Assembly: GCF_900156125.1 (NCBI RefSeq)
Contig: NZ_FTLX01000006.1
Span: forward strand, 226,405-290,404
Direction: 5' to 3'
DNA from: Domibacillus enclensis
GTDB taxonomy: Bacteria; Bacillota; Bacilli; Bacillales; Domibacillaceae
Length of the DNA stretch: 64,000 nucleotides
Part shown: piece by piece, positions 41,855 through 50,424 of the stretch
Position numbering within the stretch: the first letter of the stretch is position 1
Layout: every line of letters begins with the position of its first letter
The notes under the pieces: model-generated
What the model was told of the DNA's origin: nothing
The model's database searches: none
What the model saw: only the letters and a program-made list of their open reading frames with translations
Translations under genes and position numbers: made by a program

Positions 41855-44752
41855 ATGGAAAATTTCATTGAAAACCTGCAGGGCTCTCTGCATAAGGGGT
41901 TCATTAACCAGTACGAAGCAAAACCGGGCAACTTCAAGCCAGAGCTGTTGCTGAATCATTCTCGACAAAACAAAGCTGTTTTAAATACACTTTTGGAAGA
42001 ATTGAATAAATGTCACGCATTTCTTTTTTCTGTTGCATTTATCACGGAAAGCGGACTGGCGACACTTAAGTCAAAATTGCTAGACTTAAAGAAAAAAGGA
42101 ATAAATGGACGGATTTTAACGTCGACCTTTTTGAATTTTAACCAGCCGAAGGTCTTTAAAGAGTTGCTGAAAATTGAAAACGTTGACGTGCGGATGACGG
42201 ATGTAAAAGGGTTTCACGCGAAGGGCTACATCTTTGATCACGGCGGCTCCTTCTCTTTAATCGTCGGGAGTTCTAACTTAACGGCGCATGCGTTAAAGGT
42301 GAATTATGAATGGAATGTGAAGCTGACATCGCATGAAAATGGAGAAATTGTTCATCATGTTAAAGATCAGTTTGAGGATATGTGGGACAAGTCTGTTTCT
42401 TTAACAGAGGATTGGATTGACCGGTATGAAGTGACGTACAGCGCGACACAAGAGCAGCGGGCAATGCAGCAGGTGATTGACCCGCCGACGAATTATGTCG
42501 CCAACCCGCTTCAACATGCGCTGCAAATTGAGCCGAATAAAATGCAGGAAGCGGCACTTGCTCAAATTAAAGAAGTACGCGAGCAAGGAAAAGAGAAAGC
42601 ACTCGTTATTTCCGCTACGGGAACTGGAAAAACGTACTTATCCGCCTTTGATGTCCGGGCTTTCCGTCCGAAGAGAATGCTGTTTGTTGTGCACCGCGAG
42701 CAGATTTTGCAAAAGGCGATGAAGGATTATCAGCTTATCTTAGGCGGGGCAGACGAGGACTTCGGGATTTTGTCCGGATCATCCAGGCAACTAGATGCCC
42801 GTTACATGTTTGCAACTATTCAAACGCTTTCGAAAAAAGAAATGCTGGATCAGCTCCCGCCGGATACGTTTGAATATATAGTCGTTGATGAGGTGCATAA
42901 AGCCGGGGCAGCGTCGTATTTACGGGTAATGAAGCACTTTGCGCCGCGCTTTTTAATGGGCATGACCGCAACGCCTGAGCGGACAGACGTATTTAATATA
43001 TATGAATTGTTCGACTATACGATTGCGTATGAAATCCGCCTGCAGGAAGCGTTGGAAGAAGATATGCTTTGTCCGTTTCATTACTTTGGTGTGACCGATT
43101 TGCAGATTAACGGGGAAATTATTGACGAAGCAACGACGTTCACACAGCTCGTTTCAGAAAGCCGGATCGATCACATCGTGGATAAAATCAAGTATTACGG
43201 CTTTTCAGGTAAAGAGGTACAAGGGCTTATGTTTTGCAGTCGAAAAGATGAAGCTAGAGAGCTGTCCAGGCAGCTGAATGAGCGCGGCTACCGGACTGCA
43301 GCACTAACAGGTGACGACGCGCAGGATGTTCGGATAAGGAAGGTCGAGGAGCTTGAAAATGGCGAGCTTGATTACATTTTAACAGTAGATATTTTCAACG
43401 AAGGCATTGATATTCCTTGTGTGAACCAGGTTGTCATGCTCAGGCAGACACAGTCCAGTATTATTTTTATTCAGCAGCTCGGCCGCGGTCTTCGCAAGCA
43501 TGAATCCAAGGAGTTTGTCACCATTATCGACTTTATCGGCAACTATAAAAACAATTATATGATTCCGGTTGCTTTGTCTGGCGATCAGTCACAAAACAAG
43601 GATAACATCCGGCGAAAAACAGCGGAAACAAGTTATATTACCGGTGCATCGACCGTTAATTTTGAAGAGATTGCTCGTAAGAAGATTTTCGAAGCGATCA
43701 ATAACAGCTCGTTAAACACAGCGAAAATACTAAAAGAAGCCTATTTGAATGTGAAAAATAAAATTGGACGGGAGCCGTTGTTGTACGATTTTGCGGTAAA
43801 TCATTCGATTGATCCGGTCGTGATTGCGGAGAAATATCAGTCGTATTATCACTTTTTGCTGGCGATGAAAGAAAAACCATTAGAACTGGGCCAATATGAG
43901 CAGCAGGTACTTACCATGCTGTCTCTTGAAGTGTTGAATGGAAAAAGGATTCACGAAAGTTTGCTGCTGGCGGAACTGCTTGGGCGAGAGAGCATCAGCC
44001 AGAAGGATTTTGAGCATGTCTTAACGGCTCATCATTGCCGAACAGATGCTCAAACGATGGATTCGATGAAAGGGGTAGTGACACTTTCTTTTTTCAATCA
44101 GGCAACCAAAATGAAGTACGGAAATGAGCCAATCGTTCTGGAGGAAAACGGTTATTACAGGTTGTCGCCAGAAGTGAGAAAGGCATTAGGTAAATATCCA
44201 TTTTTCTACGTGCTTGTTACAGATGTTGTTCAAACATCATTGGAAAGAAGCAAACGGTACAACTGCGCGGAAGCATTAACGTTATATGAAAAATACTCCC
44301 GCAAGGACGTTTGCCGGCTGCTGAACTGGAGCAGCGATGAAAGCTCGACTATTTACGGCTATAAACCGAAGCATGGGACATGTCCAATTTTTATCACGTA
44401 TCATAAAAATGAAGAAATTGAATCCAGTGTGAATTATGGAGATGAACTGATGAGTCAGGAGCTGTTAAAATGGTTTACGAGAAGTAAACGGACCCTGCAG
44501 TCAGGCGAAGTGCAGCAAATCATTCAAGCGGAGCAAACGGGTCTCGACATTCATATTTTTGTGAAAAAGGATGATGATGAAGGAACGGATTTTTATTATT
44601 TAGGAAAAGCGCTGCCGGATCAGAAGTCGGTTGAACAAACAACGATGAAAAACAAAGAGGACAAAGATATTCCGGTCGTGACGATGAACATGGTGATGGA
44701 AAAACCAATCGAGCATTCGCTTTATCATTATTTAACAGAAGGAGTCAATTAA
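41855..44752 (+). CDS. PLD-nuclease / SF2 helicase / DUF3427 fusion protein
   Basis: A 965-residue multidomain protein. Residues about 25-180 are a phospholipase-D-type nuclease with a complete HKD motif (HAKGYIFD, H121/K123/D128, then GSSNLT). Residues about 230-550 are an SF2 (ResIII-type) helicase: Walker A ATGTGKT (254-260), DEVH (345-348), TAT (371-373) and QQLGRGLRK (motif VI). The C-terminal part matches the DUF3427 type. The start at 41855 is preceded by GGTGAT, while an upstream ATG would fall before the TACAAT (41820-41825) start. The Nudix gene follows with no gap. Nuclease-helicase fusions are common in anti-phage defence and DNA repair; its actual role is not known. Confidence 0.88.
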   Translation: MENFIENLQGSLHKGFINQYEAKPGNFKPELLLNHSRQNKAVLNTLLEELNKCHAFLFSVAFITESGLATLKSKLLDLKKKGINGRILTSTFLNFNQPKVFKELLKIENVDVRMTDVKGFHAKGYIFDHGGSFSLIVGSSNLTAHALKVNYEWNVKLTSHENGEIVHHVKDQFEDMWDKSVSLTEDWIDRYEVTYSATQEQRAMQQVIDPPTNYVANPLQHALQIEPNKMQEAALAQIKEVREQGKEKALVISATGTGKTYLSAFDVRAFRPKRMLFVVHREQILQKAMKDYQLILGGADEDFGILSGSSRQLDARYMFATIQTLSKKEMLDQLPPDTFEYIVVDEVHKAGAASYLRVMKHFAPRFLMGMTATPERTDVFNIYELFDYTIAYEIRLQEALEEDMLCPFHYFGVTDLQINGEIIDEATTFTQLVSESRIDHIVDKIKYYGFSGKEVQGLMFCSRKDEARELSRQLNERGYRTAALTGDDAQDVRIRKVEELENGELDYILTVDIFNEGIDIPCVNQVVMLRQTQSSIIFIQQLGRGLRKHESKEFVTIIDFIGNYKNNYMIPVALSGDQSQNKDNIRRKTAETSYITGASTVNFEEIARKKIFEAINNSSLNTAKILKEAYLNVKNKIGREPLLYDFAVNHSIDPVVIAEKYQSYYHFLLAMKEKPLELGQYEQQVLTMLSLEVLNGKRIHESLLLAELLGRESISQKDFEHVLTAHHCRTDAQTMDSMKGVVTLSFFNQATKMKYGNEPIVLEENGYYRLSPEVRKALGKYPFFYVLVTDVVQTSLERSKRYNCAEALTLYEKYSRKDVCRLLNWSSDESSTIYGYKPKHGTCPIFITYHKNEEIESSVNYGDELMSQELLKWFTRSKRTLQSGEVQQIIQAEQTGLDIHIFVKKDDDEGTDFYYLGKALPDQKSVEQTTMKNKEDKDIPVVTMNMVMEKPIEHSLYHYLTEGVN

Positions 44753-45157
44753 ATGAAAAAAACGGTGCATGTCGTCGGTGCAGTCATGGAACGGGAGGAT
44801 CGCAGCATTTTATGTGCGCTCCGCTCTCCTGATATGACGCTGCCGAACTTGTGGGAGTTTCCTGGCGGTAAAATCGAAGCTGGTGAAACGCCGGAGCAAA
44901 GCTTAAAAAGAGAAATCCAGGAAGAGCTTGGTTGTGAAGTGTCGGTAGGGGGTCAAATAAAAGATGTGGTGTATGAGTATGAGGCCGTTATCGTTCATCT
45001 GCTCACGTATGAAGCGAACATTGTAAACGGAGCGCCTGAAGCAAAGGAACATGCCGAGCTGAAATGGGTAAAGCGGGAGCAGCTTTCAGATTTGACGTGG
45101 GCACCGGCAGACATTCCGACGATCGAGGCGCTTCAAAAACAAGGAAATATGCGTTAA
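44753..45157 (+). CDS. MutT/Nudix (deoxy)nucleoside triphosphate pyrophosphohydrolase
   Basis: A 134-residue Nudix hydrolase with an intact box G-x5-E-x7-REUxEExGU at residues 38-60 (GGKIEAGETPEQSLKREIQE, then ELG). The domain resembles MutT/YtkD-type enzymes that hydrolyse oxidised or canonical (d)NTPs to monophosphates. The ATG follows the helicase stop with zero spacing, and its AAGGAG ribosome site lies within the helicase gene, so expression is coupled. That makes it the natural partner of the PLD-helicase protein. A bidirectional terminator follows. Confidence 0.9.
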   Translation: MKKTVHVVGAVMEREDRSILCALRSPDMTLPNLWEFPGGKIEAGETPEQSLKREIQEELGCEVSVGGQIKDVVYEYEAVIVHLLTYEANIVNGAPEAKEHAELKWVKREQLSDLTWAPADIPTIEALQKQGNMR

Positions 45158-45166
45158 AACACAAAA

Positions 45167-45198
45167 AAAGACCGTTCCATTAAAGGAGCGGTCTTTCG
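45167..45198. terminator. Bidirectional terminator
   Basis: AAAGACCGTTCC and GGAGCGGTCTTT form a 12-bp stem (one G-U pair), with an A run before and T inside the 3' arm. It separates the Nudix gene from the small minus-strand gene. Confidence 0.85.
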
Positions 45199-45235
45199 AA
45201 AGGGAGAGGGAATTAAAATGGGTAAAGCAACACAA

Positions 45236-45358
45236 TTATTCAGCCGGCGGCGCCCAGTAGGACTCGATGCCTGTAAATGAATCAGTCAGGTGGTAGGCAG
45301 ATTCGCTGTCTGCTGTTCCGTTTGCCAAAAAGCCATATACAGATTGAAGAAATTTCAT
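45236..45358 (-). CDS. Small 40-residue protein of unknown function
   Basis: A short minus-strand gene: it starts MKFLQSVYGFLANGTADSES at 45358 and ends WAPPAE. AAGGGGG lies 8 nt before the ATG. A promoter, CAGACA-17-TATGAT (45428-45400), sits 42 bp upstream, and the shared terminator at 45167-45198 closes it. This tidy promoter/ribosome-site/terminator arrangement in an otherwise empty 472-bp gap argues that it is real. The sequence has a short hydrophobic N-terminus and a proline-rich acidic end and might be a peptide signal or small regulator. I know no family for it. Confidence 0.65.
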   Translation of the reverse strand: MKFLQSVYGFLANGTADSESAYHLTDSFTGIESYWAPPAE

Positions 45359-45399
45359 GTTGAAAGCCCCCTTGTGTTTGGATTTTGGATCTTGTGTTT

Positions 45400-45428
45400 A
45401 TCATAAAGCATAAGAAAACAGCTGTCTG
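45400..45428 (-). promoter_or_regulatory. Predicted promoter of the 40-residue protein gene
   Basis: On the minus strand CAGACA (45428-45423) and TATGAT (45405-45400) have a 17-bp spacer. The start would be near 45393. Confidence 0.5.
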
Positions 45429-45553
45429 AATAGTTGTGAGCATTTCTTACATATTTTTTGAATGTTCCAACTATTTCGGAGGAGGAAGCAGGATTTTGCA
45501 GGGATAGCTGCGAATGAAAAAAGAGGAAGAGCGAATTTGTTTGAGGGAAAGGA

Positions 45554-45582
45554 TTGAAATAGAAACAAACGTTTGGTACGAT
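45554..45582 (+). promoter_or_regulatory. Predicted promoter of the VOC gene
   Basis: TTGAAA (45554-45559), 17 bp, TACGAT (45577-45582). The start near 45589 gives a 40-nt leader with AGGAGGG before the gene. Nothing else is seen in 45430-45553. Confidence 0.6.
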
Positions 45583-45629
45583 GGGTAAAGAACGTCAGTT
45601 TGGTTTTGTGAAAACAGGAGGGATATTAG

Positions 45630-46043
45630 ATGGCGATTCAACCGTATTTTGTTTTTGATGGAAACTGTGGCGACGTATTGGATTTTTATGAGCGGGTGTT
45701 TCAAGCAGAACCAGCAAAGCGTCAAACGTTTGGTGAAATGCCGCCGCACCCCGATCATCCGGTGCCGGAAGAAGTGAAGAATCGAATTATGCATGCCAAC
45801 ATGGAAGTAGAAGGCACTACGCTTATGTTTTCAGATACGTTTCCCGGTATGCCCTTTCAGCAGGGGAGCACGATTACGCTCACGATTGTCAGTGCGGATG
45901 AACAAAAGCTCACCTCTTATTTCGAAGGACTGTCTGAAGGCGGCGAAGTAGCGATGCCGCTGCAGGAAACATTCTGGAGCAAGCTGTACGGGCAGGTGCG
46001 CGACAAGTATGGCATCGAGTGGCAGGTTAATTATCAATCATGA
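45630..46043 (+). CDS. VOC-family (PhnB/YjdN-like) protein
   Basis: A 137-residue vicinal-oxygen-chelate protein of the PhnB/3-demethylubiquinone methyltransferase-like type. It begins IQPYFVFDGNCGDVLDFYER with the expected two beta-alpha-beta-beta-beta units, HANMEVEGTTLMFSD, and WSKLYGQVRDKYGIEWQV near the end. Members are small dimeric metal-binding or ligand-binding proteins; no reaction can be assigned. It has its own promoter and a terminator, so it is monocistronic. Confidence 0.87.
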   Translation: MAIQPYFVFDGNCGDVLDFYERVFQAEPAKRQTFGEMPPHPDHPVPEEVKNRIMHANMEVEGTTLMFSDTFPGMPFQQGSTITLTIVSADEQKLTSYFEGLSEGGEVAMPLQETFWSKLYGQVRDKYGIEWQVNYQS

Positions 46044-46048
46044 AGTTC

Positions 46049-46073
46049 AGCACCGGGGCGTCCGGTGCTTTTT
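46049..46073 (+). terminator. Intrinsic terminator after the VOC gene
   Basis: AGCACCGG and CCGGTGCT form an 8-bp stem followed by TTTT. Confidence 0.88.
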
Positions 46074-46181
46074 CGCGTTCAGGACAAACAATGAGCGTGA
46101 TTTCTATATGTGTTCAGTGGTACGATAGAAAGAAAGTGGAGGGCTGTTTCCGCACTCTTTATACGAAAGGAGAAAGATTAG

Positions 46182-47159
46182 ATGAAAACGATACCTTTGA
46201 ATAAACATGGGCTAAACGCAAGCCAGCTTGTTCTTGGCTGTATGGGATTTGGGGGCGGCTGGAGCCGTGATGCTATCTCGGAAGAACAGGTGAAGCGAAT
46301 GCACTGGGCGGTTGATGCGGCGATTGAATCCGGCATTAACATGTTTGATCATGCGGACATTTACGCGTATGGAAAAGCGGAGGAAGTGTTCGGGCGTGTA
46401 CTGAAGGAACGTCCTTCTTTGCGGGATGAAATTTTGATTCAGTCAAAAACAGGCATTACGTTTCCGGACAAAGAAGCGGGGCTGCCGACGCGCTACAATT
46501 TTTCCAAGTCGTATATTTTAGCCGGAGTGGATGGGATTTTGTCCCGTCTCGGCGTTGATCATTTGGATACGCTTCTTTTACATAGACCGGATGCACTGAT
46601 GGAGCCGGACGAGGTGGCGGAGGCGTTTCATGCGCTGAAGTCGTCGGGCAAGGTGCGCTATTTCGGTGTGTCAAATATGAGTGCAGGACAGATCACGTTC
46701 TTGCAGCGTGCGCTCAGTGACCGGCTTGTGGTGAATCAGCTGGAGCTGAGCCTGTTGAAAACCGGCTTTTTGGAGTCGGGTGTTCATGTGAATCAAGAGG
46801 CGTTTCGTGACACCGTTTTTCCAGAAGGCACGCTCCAGTTTTGCCAGATGGAAAACATTCAAATTCAGGCGTGGAGTCCATTGGCGAAAGGATTGTTTTC
46901 CGGAGCGCCGCTTGACGGGCAGCCGGAGCCGGTGCAGCAGACAGCCCGCCTCGTAAAAGAACTGGCCGAGGAAAAAAGAACAACAACAGAAGCGATCGTA
47001 CTGGCCTGGCTCATGCGGCATCCGGCCAACATTCAGCCGGTCATCGGAACAACGAGCCCTGACCGGATTCGTTCATCTGCGAAAGCAATGAAGGTGGAAA
47101 TGAGCCGCGATGAGTGGTACAAACTGTATGTCTCATCACGCGGCGTAAATTTGCCATAA
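46182..47159 (+). CDS. Aldo/keto reductase (YcsN/YdhF-like)
   Basis: A 325-residue TIM-barrel reductase. Catalytic residues are seen in MFDHADIYAYGKAEEVFG (D and Y), in ILIQSKTGI (K) and in DTLLLHRPDALMEPDE (H). The NADPH-binding C-terminal loop is IGTTSPDRIRSSAKAM. It resembles B. subtilis YcsN and E. coli YdhF, NADPH-dependent carbonyl reductases of unknown physiological substrate. TACGAT at 46121-46126 may be the -10 box, but no good -35 is visible. The next gene, a HAD phosphatase, is 72 bp downstream. Confidence 0.9.
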   Translation: MKTIPLNKHGLNASQLVLGCMGFGGGWSRDAISEEQVKRMHWAVDAAIESGINMFDHADIYAYGKAEEVFGRVLKERPSLRDEILIQSKTGITFPDKEAGLPTRYNFSKSYILAGVDGILSRLGVDHLDTLLLHRPDALMEPDEVAEAFHALKSSGKVRYFGVSNMSAGQITFLQRALSDRLVVNQLELSLLKTGFLESGVHVNQEAFRDTVFPEGTLQFCQMENIQIQAWSPLAKGLFSGAPLDGQPEPVQQTARLVKELAEEKRTTTEAIVLAWLMRHPANIQPVIGTTSPDRIRSSAKAMKVEMSRDEWYKLYVSSRGVNLP

Positions 47160-47231
47160 CCGCCGTGTGTTTGCCGCTGTGGCACGGTTCGTTTACCATA
47201 AAGGAAGACTATTCAGACAGGAGTGCAGAAA

Positions 47232-48041
47232 ATGTATAAGTTAATTGCCATTGATATGGATGGGACGCTTTTAAATGATCATCACGAAGTAACAGCTGAG
47301 GTGCGCAGTGCGCTTGATGATGCGCGGGATCAAGGGGTCAAGGTGGTCCTTTGTACAGGGCGTCCGCTCGCAGGAGTGCGCCGTTACTTAAAAGACTTGC
47401 GCCTTGAAGACGAAGAGGATTTTGTCATTGCGTATAATGGGGCAATTGTGCAGAATACGCACTCTGACGAAGTCGTGTTCAAGCAGTCACTCGGGTACGA
47501 CGATTTTCGATCGCTTCATGATTTAAGCCGGACGCTCGATACGCCGATGCATTTCTTCGACACGGAATACTTGTATACAACGAACAAATTAATCAGCCCG
47601 TACACGGTGCATGAAGCGTTTATTACGAAAATTCCGTTCCGCCATACGACGTTCGATGAAGTGCCACAGGATATTGCGATGCCAAAGGTGATGTTTATTG
47701 ATGAGCCGGAGCGGTTAGACCGGGCGATTGCGTCGATTCCAGCCGAGATTAACGACCGGTACATGATGGTGAAAAGTGCACCATTTTATTTAGAAATTTT
47801 GCATAGAGAAGTAAGCAAGGGAAATGCGGTGAAGCGGTTGTCAGAAAAGCTCGGCATTCAGCGCGAGGAAGTGATGACGATTGGTGATAACGGCAACGAT
47901 CTGTCGATGATTCAGTTTGCGGGCTGCGGTGTGGCAATGGAAAATGCCATTCCGATGGTGAAGGAAGCAGCGGATTATCATACGAAATCCAACAATGAGC
48001 ATGGTGTTGCCCATGTGATCCGGGAATTGGTTCTTTCATAA
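47232..48041 (+). CDS. Cof-type HAD-IIB sugar phosphatase (YidA-like)
   Basis: A 269-residue HAD phosphatase: motif I DMDGTLLND near the N-terminus, motif II CTGRPLAG, K in SKGNAVKRL and motif III IGDNGNDLSMIQFAGCGVAM, with a type IIB cap between. YidA-like enzymes act on sugar phosphates and other small phosphates with broad specificity. I chose ATG 47232 because CAGGAG is 9 nt away; GTG at 47223 touches that site. A strong terminator follows. Confidence 0.92.
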   Translation: MYKLIAIDMDGTLLNDHHEVTAEVRSALDDARDQGVKVVLCTGRPLAGVRRYLKDLRLEDEEDFVIAYNGAIVQNTHSDEVVFKQSLGYDDFRSLHDLSRTLDTPMHFFDTEYLYTTNKLISPYTVHEAFITKIPFRHTTFDEVPQDIAMPKVMFIDEPERLDRAIASIPAEINDRYMMVKSAPFYLEILHREVSKGNAVKRLSEKLGIQREEVMTIGDNGNDLSMIQFAGCGVAMENAIPMVKEAADYHTKSNNEHGVAHVIRELVLS

Positions 48042-48059
48042 TCTCGGGAAAAAAGAGTG

Positions 48060-48107
48060 AGCGCCGGAATACCCGAGGATCGTCTGCGGGATTCCGGCGC
48101 TTTTTTT
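48060..48107. terminator. Strong terminator between convergent genes
   Basis: AGCGCCGGAAT pairs with ATTCCGGCGCT (48060-48070 and 48091-48101), with an inner CCCG/CGGG helix, followed by seven T. On the minus strand a T-rich run also follows, so it may act both ways. Confidence 0.92.
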
Positions 48108-48981
48108 AGTTATTGTTTCCCTTTAACAGCAAATAAATCGCTTGTGTCCCTTTGTCATCATGCCCTTGTTCAGACAGCTGGTCATACAGCGATTTGGCCA
48201 GCGTCAGGCCTGGTGTGTTCATACCCATCGCTTCGGCTGATTCAATCGCAATGTTCATATCTTTAATAAAGTGCTTGATGTAAAAGCCCGGCTCAAAGTC
48301 TCCCTTGATCATACGAGGAGCAAGGTTTGAAAGCGACCAGCTGCCCGCGGCTCCGCTACCGATGCTGTCGAGCACACGCTCCGGATCAAGCCCTGCTTGC
48401 TCGGCGTATACAATCGCTTCTGCTACGCCCATCATGTTCGAGGCGATGGCGATCTGGTTGCACATTTTTGTATGTTGGCCGGCACCGGCTTCTCCTTGCC
48501 GGATGACATTTCCACCCATTACGTCAAGAATCGGCTTAATCTCATTGAAGTCTGCTTCCGCGCCGCCTGCCATAATCGTCAAAGTTCCGTTTTTCGCTCC
48601 GACATCACCGCCGGAGACCGGTGCATCTAAAACATGCACGTTTTTCTTTTTTCCTTCTTCGTACAGCTTTTTCGCTAACATCGGGCTGGAGGTTGTCATA
48701 TCAATGGCATAAGAGCCCGGCTTTGCATTAGCAAGGATGCCGTCGTCCTTCAAGTAAACCGCTTCCACATCACTTGGATAGCCAACGATCGTAATGATGA
48801 CGTCTGCTGCCTTCGCAACCTCTGCCGGTGTTTCCTTCCAGACCGCACCCGCATCCAGCAGGTCTTCTGCTTTGGCTTTTGTCCGGTTGTACACGACGAC
48901 CGGGTAGCCGGCGTTCATTAAATGTCCGGCCATGCTTTTGCCCATAACGCCTGTTCCGATAAACCCAACTGTTTTGTTCAT
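48106..48981 (-). CDS. 3-hydroxyisobutyrate dehydrogenase-like oxidoreductase (YkwC-like)
   Basis: A 291-residue beta-hydroxyacid dehydrogenase. The Rossmann motif is GFIGTGVMGKSMAGHLMNAG, the substrate-binding block is LDAPVSGGDVGAKNGTLTIM, and the catalytic lysine lies in GAGQHTKMCNQ. It is close to B. subtilis YkwC. The family oxidises 3-hydroxyisobutyrate, tartronate semialdehyde-type or similar acids; the exact substrate is unknown. The start at 48981 has GGAG 9 nt upstream. It is divergent from the DUF2294 gene. Confidence 0.9.
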   Translation of the reverse strand: MNKTVGFIGTGVMGKSMAGHLMNAGYPVVVYNRTKAKAEDLLDAGAVWKETPAEVAKAADVIITIVGYPSDVEAVYLKDDGILANAKPGSYAIDMTTSSPMLAKKLYEEGKKKNVHVLDAPVSGGDVGAKNGTLTIMAGGAEADFNEIKPILDVMGGNVIRQGEAGAGQHTKMCNQIAIASNMMGVAEAIVYAEQAGLDPERVLDSIGSGAAGSWSLSNLAPRMIKGDFEPGFYIKHFIKDMNIAIESAEAMGMNTPGLTLAKSLYDQLSEQGHDDKGTQAIYLLLKGNNN

Positions 48982-49085
48982 ATGTACCCGCTCCTTCCAA
49001 AGATCGCTTGCTTCCTCATTGTACCAAAAAATGTTTTTGGACAGAACAAAAGTGGTACAATGCAAGAGTTAAGGGGGCGATGGGG

Positions 49086-49430
49086 ATGTCAGCACAGGTG
49101 AACCGGTTTAATGACGTCATTCGAAAGCTGAGAAAGCAGCTGTTTGGCAAAGGGCCAGAGCGGATGGAAACGGTGTTTGTTCAGAATATGGCGGTCACGA
49201 CACTGTATGGCAATTTAACACCGACTGAAAAATTTATTGCGGGCACGGACGAAGGAAAAGAAATGGTTCACGCCGCCAGGACGAGGCTCATTCAGGATGT
49301 ATATGCGAAAGCGCCGCCTGATGGGCTGGAAGAAATCGTCGGAGCAAAATTTGTTCATTTGTTTTCAGATATTAAAGTAGAAGAAGATATGGCTGTGTCG
49401 GTGTTTGTATTTGACCGGCCGATTGTTTAA
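49086..49430 (+). CDS. DUF2294 (MpsC-like) protein
   Basis: A 114-residue protein of the DUF2294 family (PF10057): RKLRKQLFGKGPERMETVFV and the C-terminal VEEDMAVSVFVFDRP are characteristic. Relatives accompany Na+-translocating or bicarbonate-transport MpsAB systems and formate-dehydrogenase loci; their function is unknown. The ATG at 49086 has AAGGGGG with 8-nt spacing; the ATG two codons before is too close. A TACAAT (49056-49061) may be the -10 box. fdhD follows 15 bp later, so it likely belongs to the formate group. Confidence 0.82.
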   Translation: MSAQVNRFNDVIRKLRKQLFGKGPERMETVFVQNMAVTTLYGNLTPTEKFIAGTDEGKEMVHAARTRLIQDVYAKAPPDGLEEIVGAKFVHLFSDIKVEEDMAVSVFVFDRPIV

Positions 49431-49445
49431 AGGGGGAAAGAGGCG

Positions 49446-50237
49446 TTGAAGGACATACAGCGGGAAAGGACGATTATCCGCTTTCAAAACGGACAGGCGG
49501 AAACGATAGCCGATACGATTGTCACCGAGCAGCCGGTTACGGTGAAAATAAACGGCGAAGAGTTTGTGACAATGGTGTGCTCGCCGGATTACATAGAAGA
49601 CATGGTGATCGGCTATTTAGCATCAGAGGGCGTCATTCGCCGCTACAAAGACATTCATCGATTGCGAGTGGACGATTCCGGCTTTGTCCATGTAGAGCTG
49701 CAACGGATGAATCCTCTTTTTCAACAGCTGCAAAACAAACGGTACATTACGTCGTGCTGCGGCATGAGCAGGCAAGGCTTTGTGTTTGCAAATGATGCGC
49801 TGACCGCAAAGAAGCTGCACGATATCCATATTCAGGCGACACCGGCGCTTTGTTTTTCACTGATGGAAAACCTGCAAAAAGAAGCGGCTGTTTTTAAACA
49901 AACAGGAGGTGTTCATAACGCGGCGCTCGGGGATGAGTCCGGTATTCTATTGAGCAGAATGGACATCGGCCGGCATAATGCGCTCGATAAGCTGTATGGC
50001 TACTGCTTAAAAAACGGACTTTCCACAAGAGGGAAAATTCTCGTATTCAGCGGACGTATTTCCTCGGAAATATTGTTAAAGGCGGCGAAGATCGGCTGTG
50101 AGATTGTCCTGTCGAAATCAGCTCCGACTGAATTTGCGCTTCAGTCTGCGGAAGAGCTGGGCATCACAACCGTCGGATTTATCCGCAATGAATCCATGAA
50201 TATTTACACGGTGCCAGAGCGGATTATGTTGCCTTAA
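49446..50237 (+). CDS. fdhD: Formate dehydrogenase accessory sulfurtransferase FdhD
   Basis: A 263-residue FdhD protein. The sulfur-transfer cysteine loop is YITSCCGMSRQG near residue 103, followed by TGGVHNAALGDESG, DIGRHNALDKLYGYCL and SGRISSEILLKAAKIGCEI, all family hallmarks. FdhD moves sulfur from IscS to the molybdenum cofactor of formate dehydrogenase and is needed for its activity. The start is TTG at 49446. fdhF lies 282 bp downstream behind a structured leader. Confidence 0.94.
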   Translation: MKDIQRERTIIRFQNGQAETIADTIVTEQPVTVKINGEEFVTMVCSPDYIEDMVIGYLASEGVIRRYKDIHRLRVDDSGFVHVELQRMNPLFQQLQNKRYITSCCGMSRQGFVFANDALTAKKLHDIHIQATPALCFSLMENLQKEAAVFKQTGGVHNAALGDESGILLSRMDIGRHNALDKLYGYCLKNGLSTRGKILVFSGRISSEILLKAAKIGCEIVLSKSAPTEFALQSAEELGITTVGFIRNESMNIYTVPERIMLP

Positions 50238-50272
50238 CGATGCTATTCTGATAAAATAGGTAGCGCTTACAT
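50229..50272 (+). promoter_or_regulatory. Predicted promoter and cre-like site before fdhF
   Basis: TTGCCT (50229-50234), 17 bp, TAAAAT (50252-50257), giving a start near 50264. At 50258-50272 the minus strand reads ATGTAAGCGCTACCT, which fits WTGNAANCGNWNNCW. CcpA binding there would block initiation. The -35 lies at the end of fdhD. Confidence 0.5.
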
Positions 50273-50371
50273 GAAAATGCCAGACGAGATGAAGGTAAGG
50301 CATGGCCTGTTTTTCTTTTATCCATCATACTAATGGTGTTTGGCGCTTCTGCAAGCGATGCAGAGGCATTA
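50273..50371 (+). promoter_or_regulatory. Structured leader between fdhD and fdhF
   Basis: Downstream of the promoter come a loose ATGCC/GGCAT hairpin (about 50276-50312) and a tidy 8-bp stem CTTCTGCA/TGCAGAGG with loop AGCGA (50347-50367). The region leads into a strong terminator. No ribosome site or reading frame is evident. It could be an attenuator, but it does not match a riboswitch class I know. Confidence 0.45.
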
Positions 50372-50424
50372 GACAGCGTTTAAAAAGCTTATATCCATAA
50401 GCTTTTTGAGCGCTGTCCTTTTTT
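50372..50424 (+). terminator. Long-stem terminator upstream of fdhF
   Basis: GACAGCG (50372-50378) pairs with CGCTGTC (50411-50417), and inside it AAAAAGCTTAT pairs with ATAAGCTTTTT; six T follow. It lies after fdhD and before fdhF, so it either ends the fdhD transcript or attenuates fdhF. Confidence 0.88.

Noticed and set aside
45218..45280. Twenty-codon plus-strand frame MGKATQLF... with GGAGAGGG ahead
   Set aside because: It follows a terminator immediately, overlaps the better supported minus-strand 40-residue gene and has no promoter. Kept out for lack of support.
50273..50371. Known riboswitch (Moco, THF, T-box, ykkC) in the fdhF leader
   Set aside because: None of the conserved core sequences of these classes could be found by eye. 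It is listed only as an unassigned structured leader.
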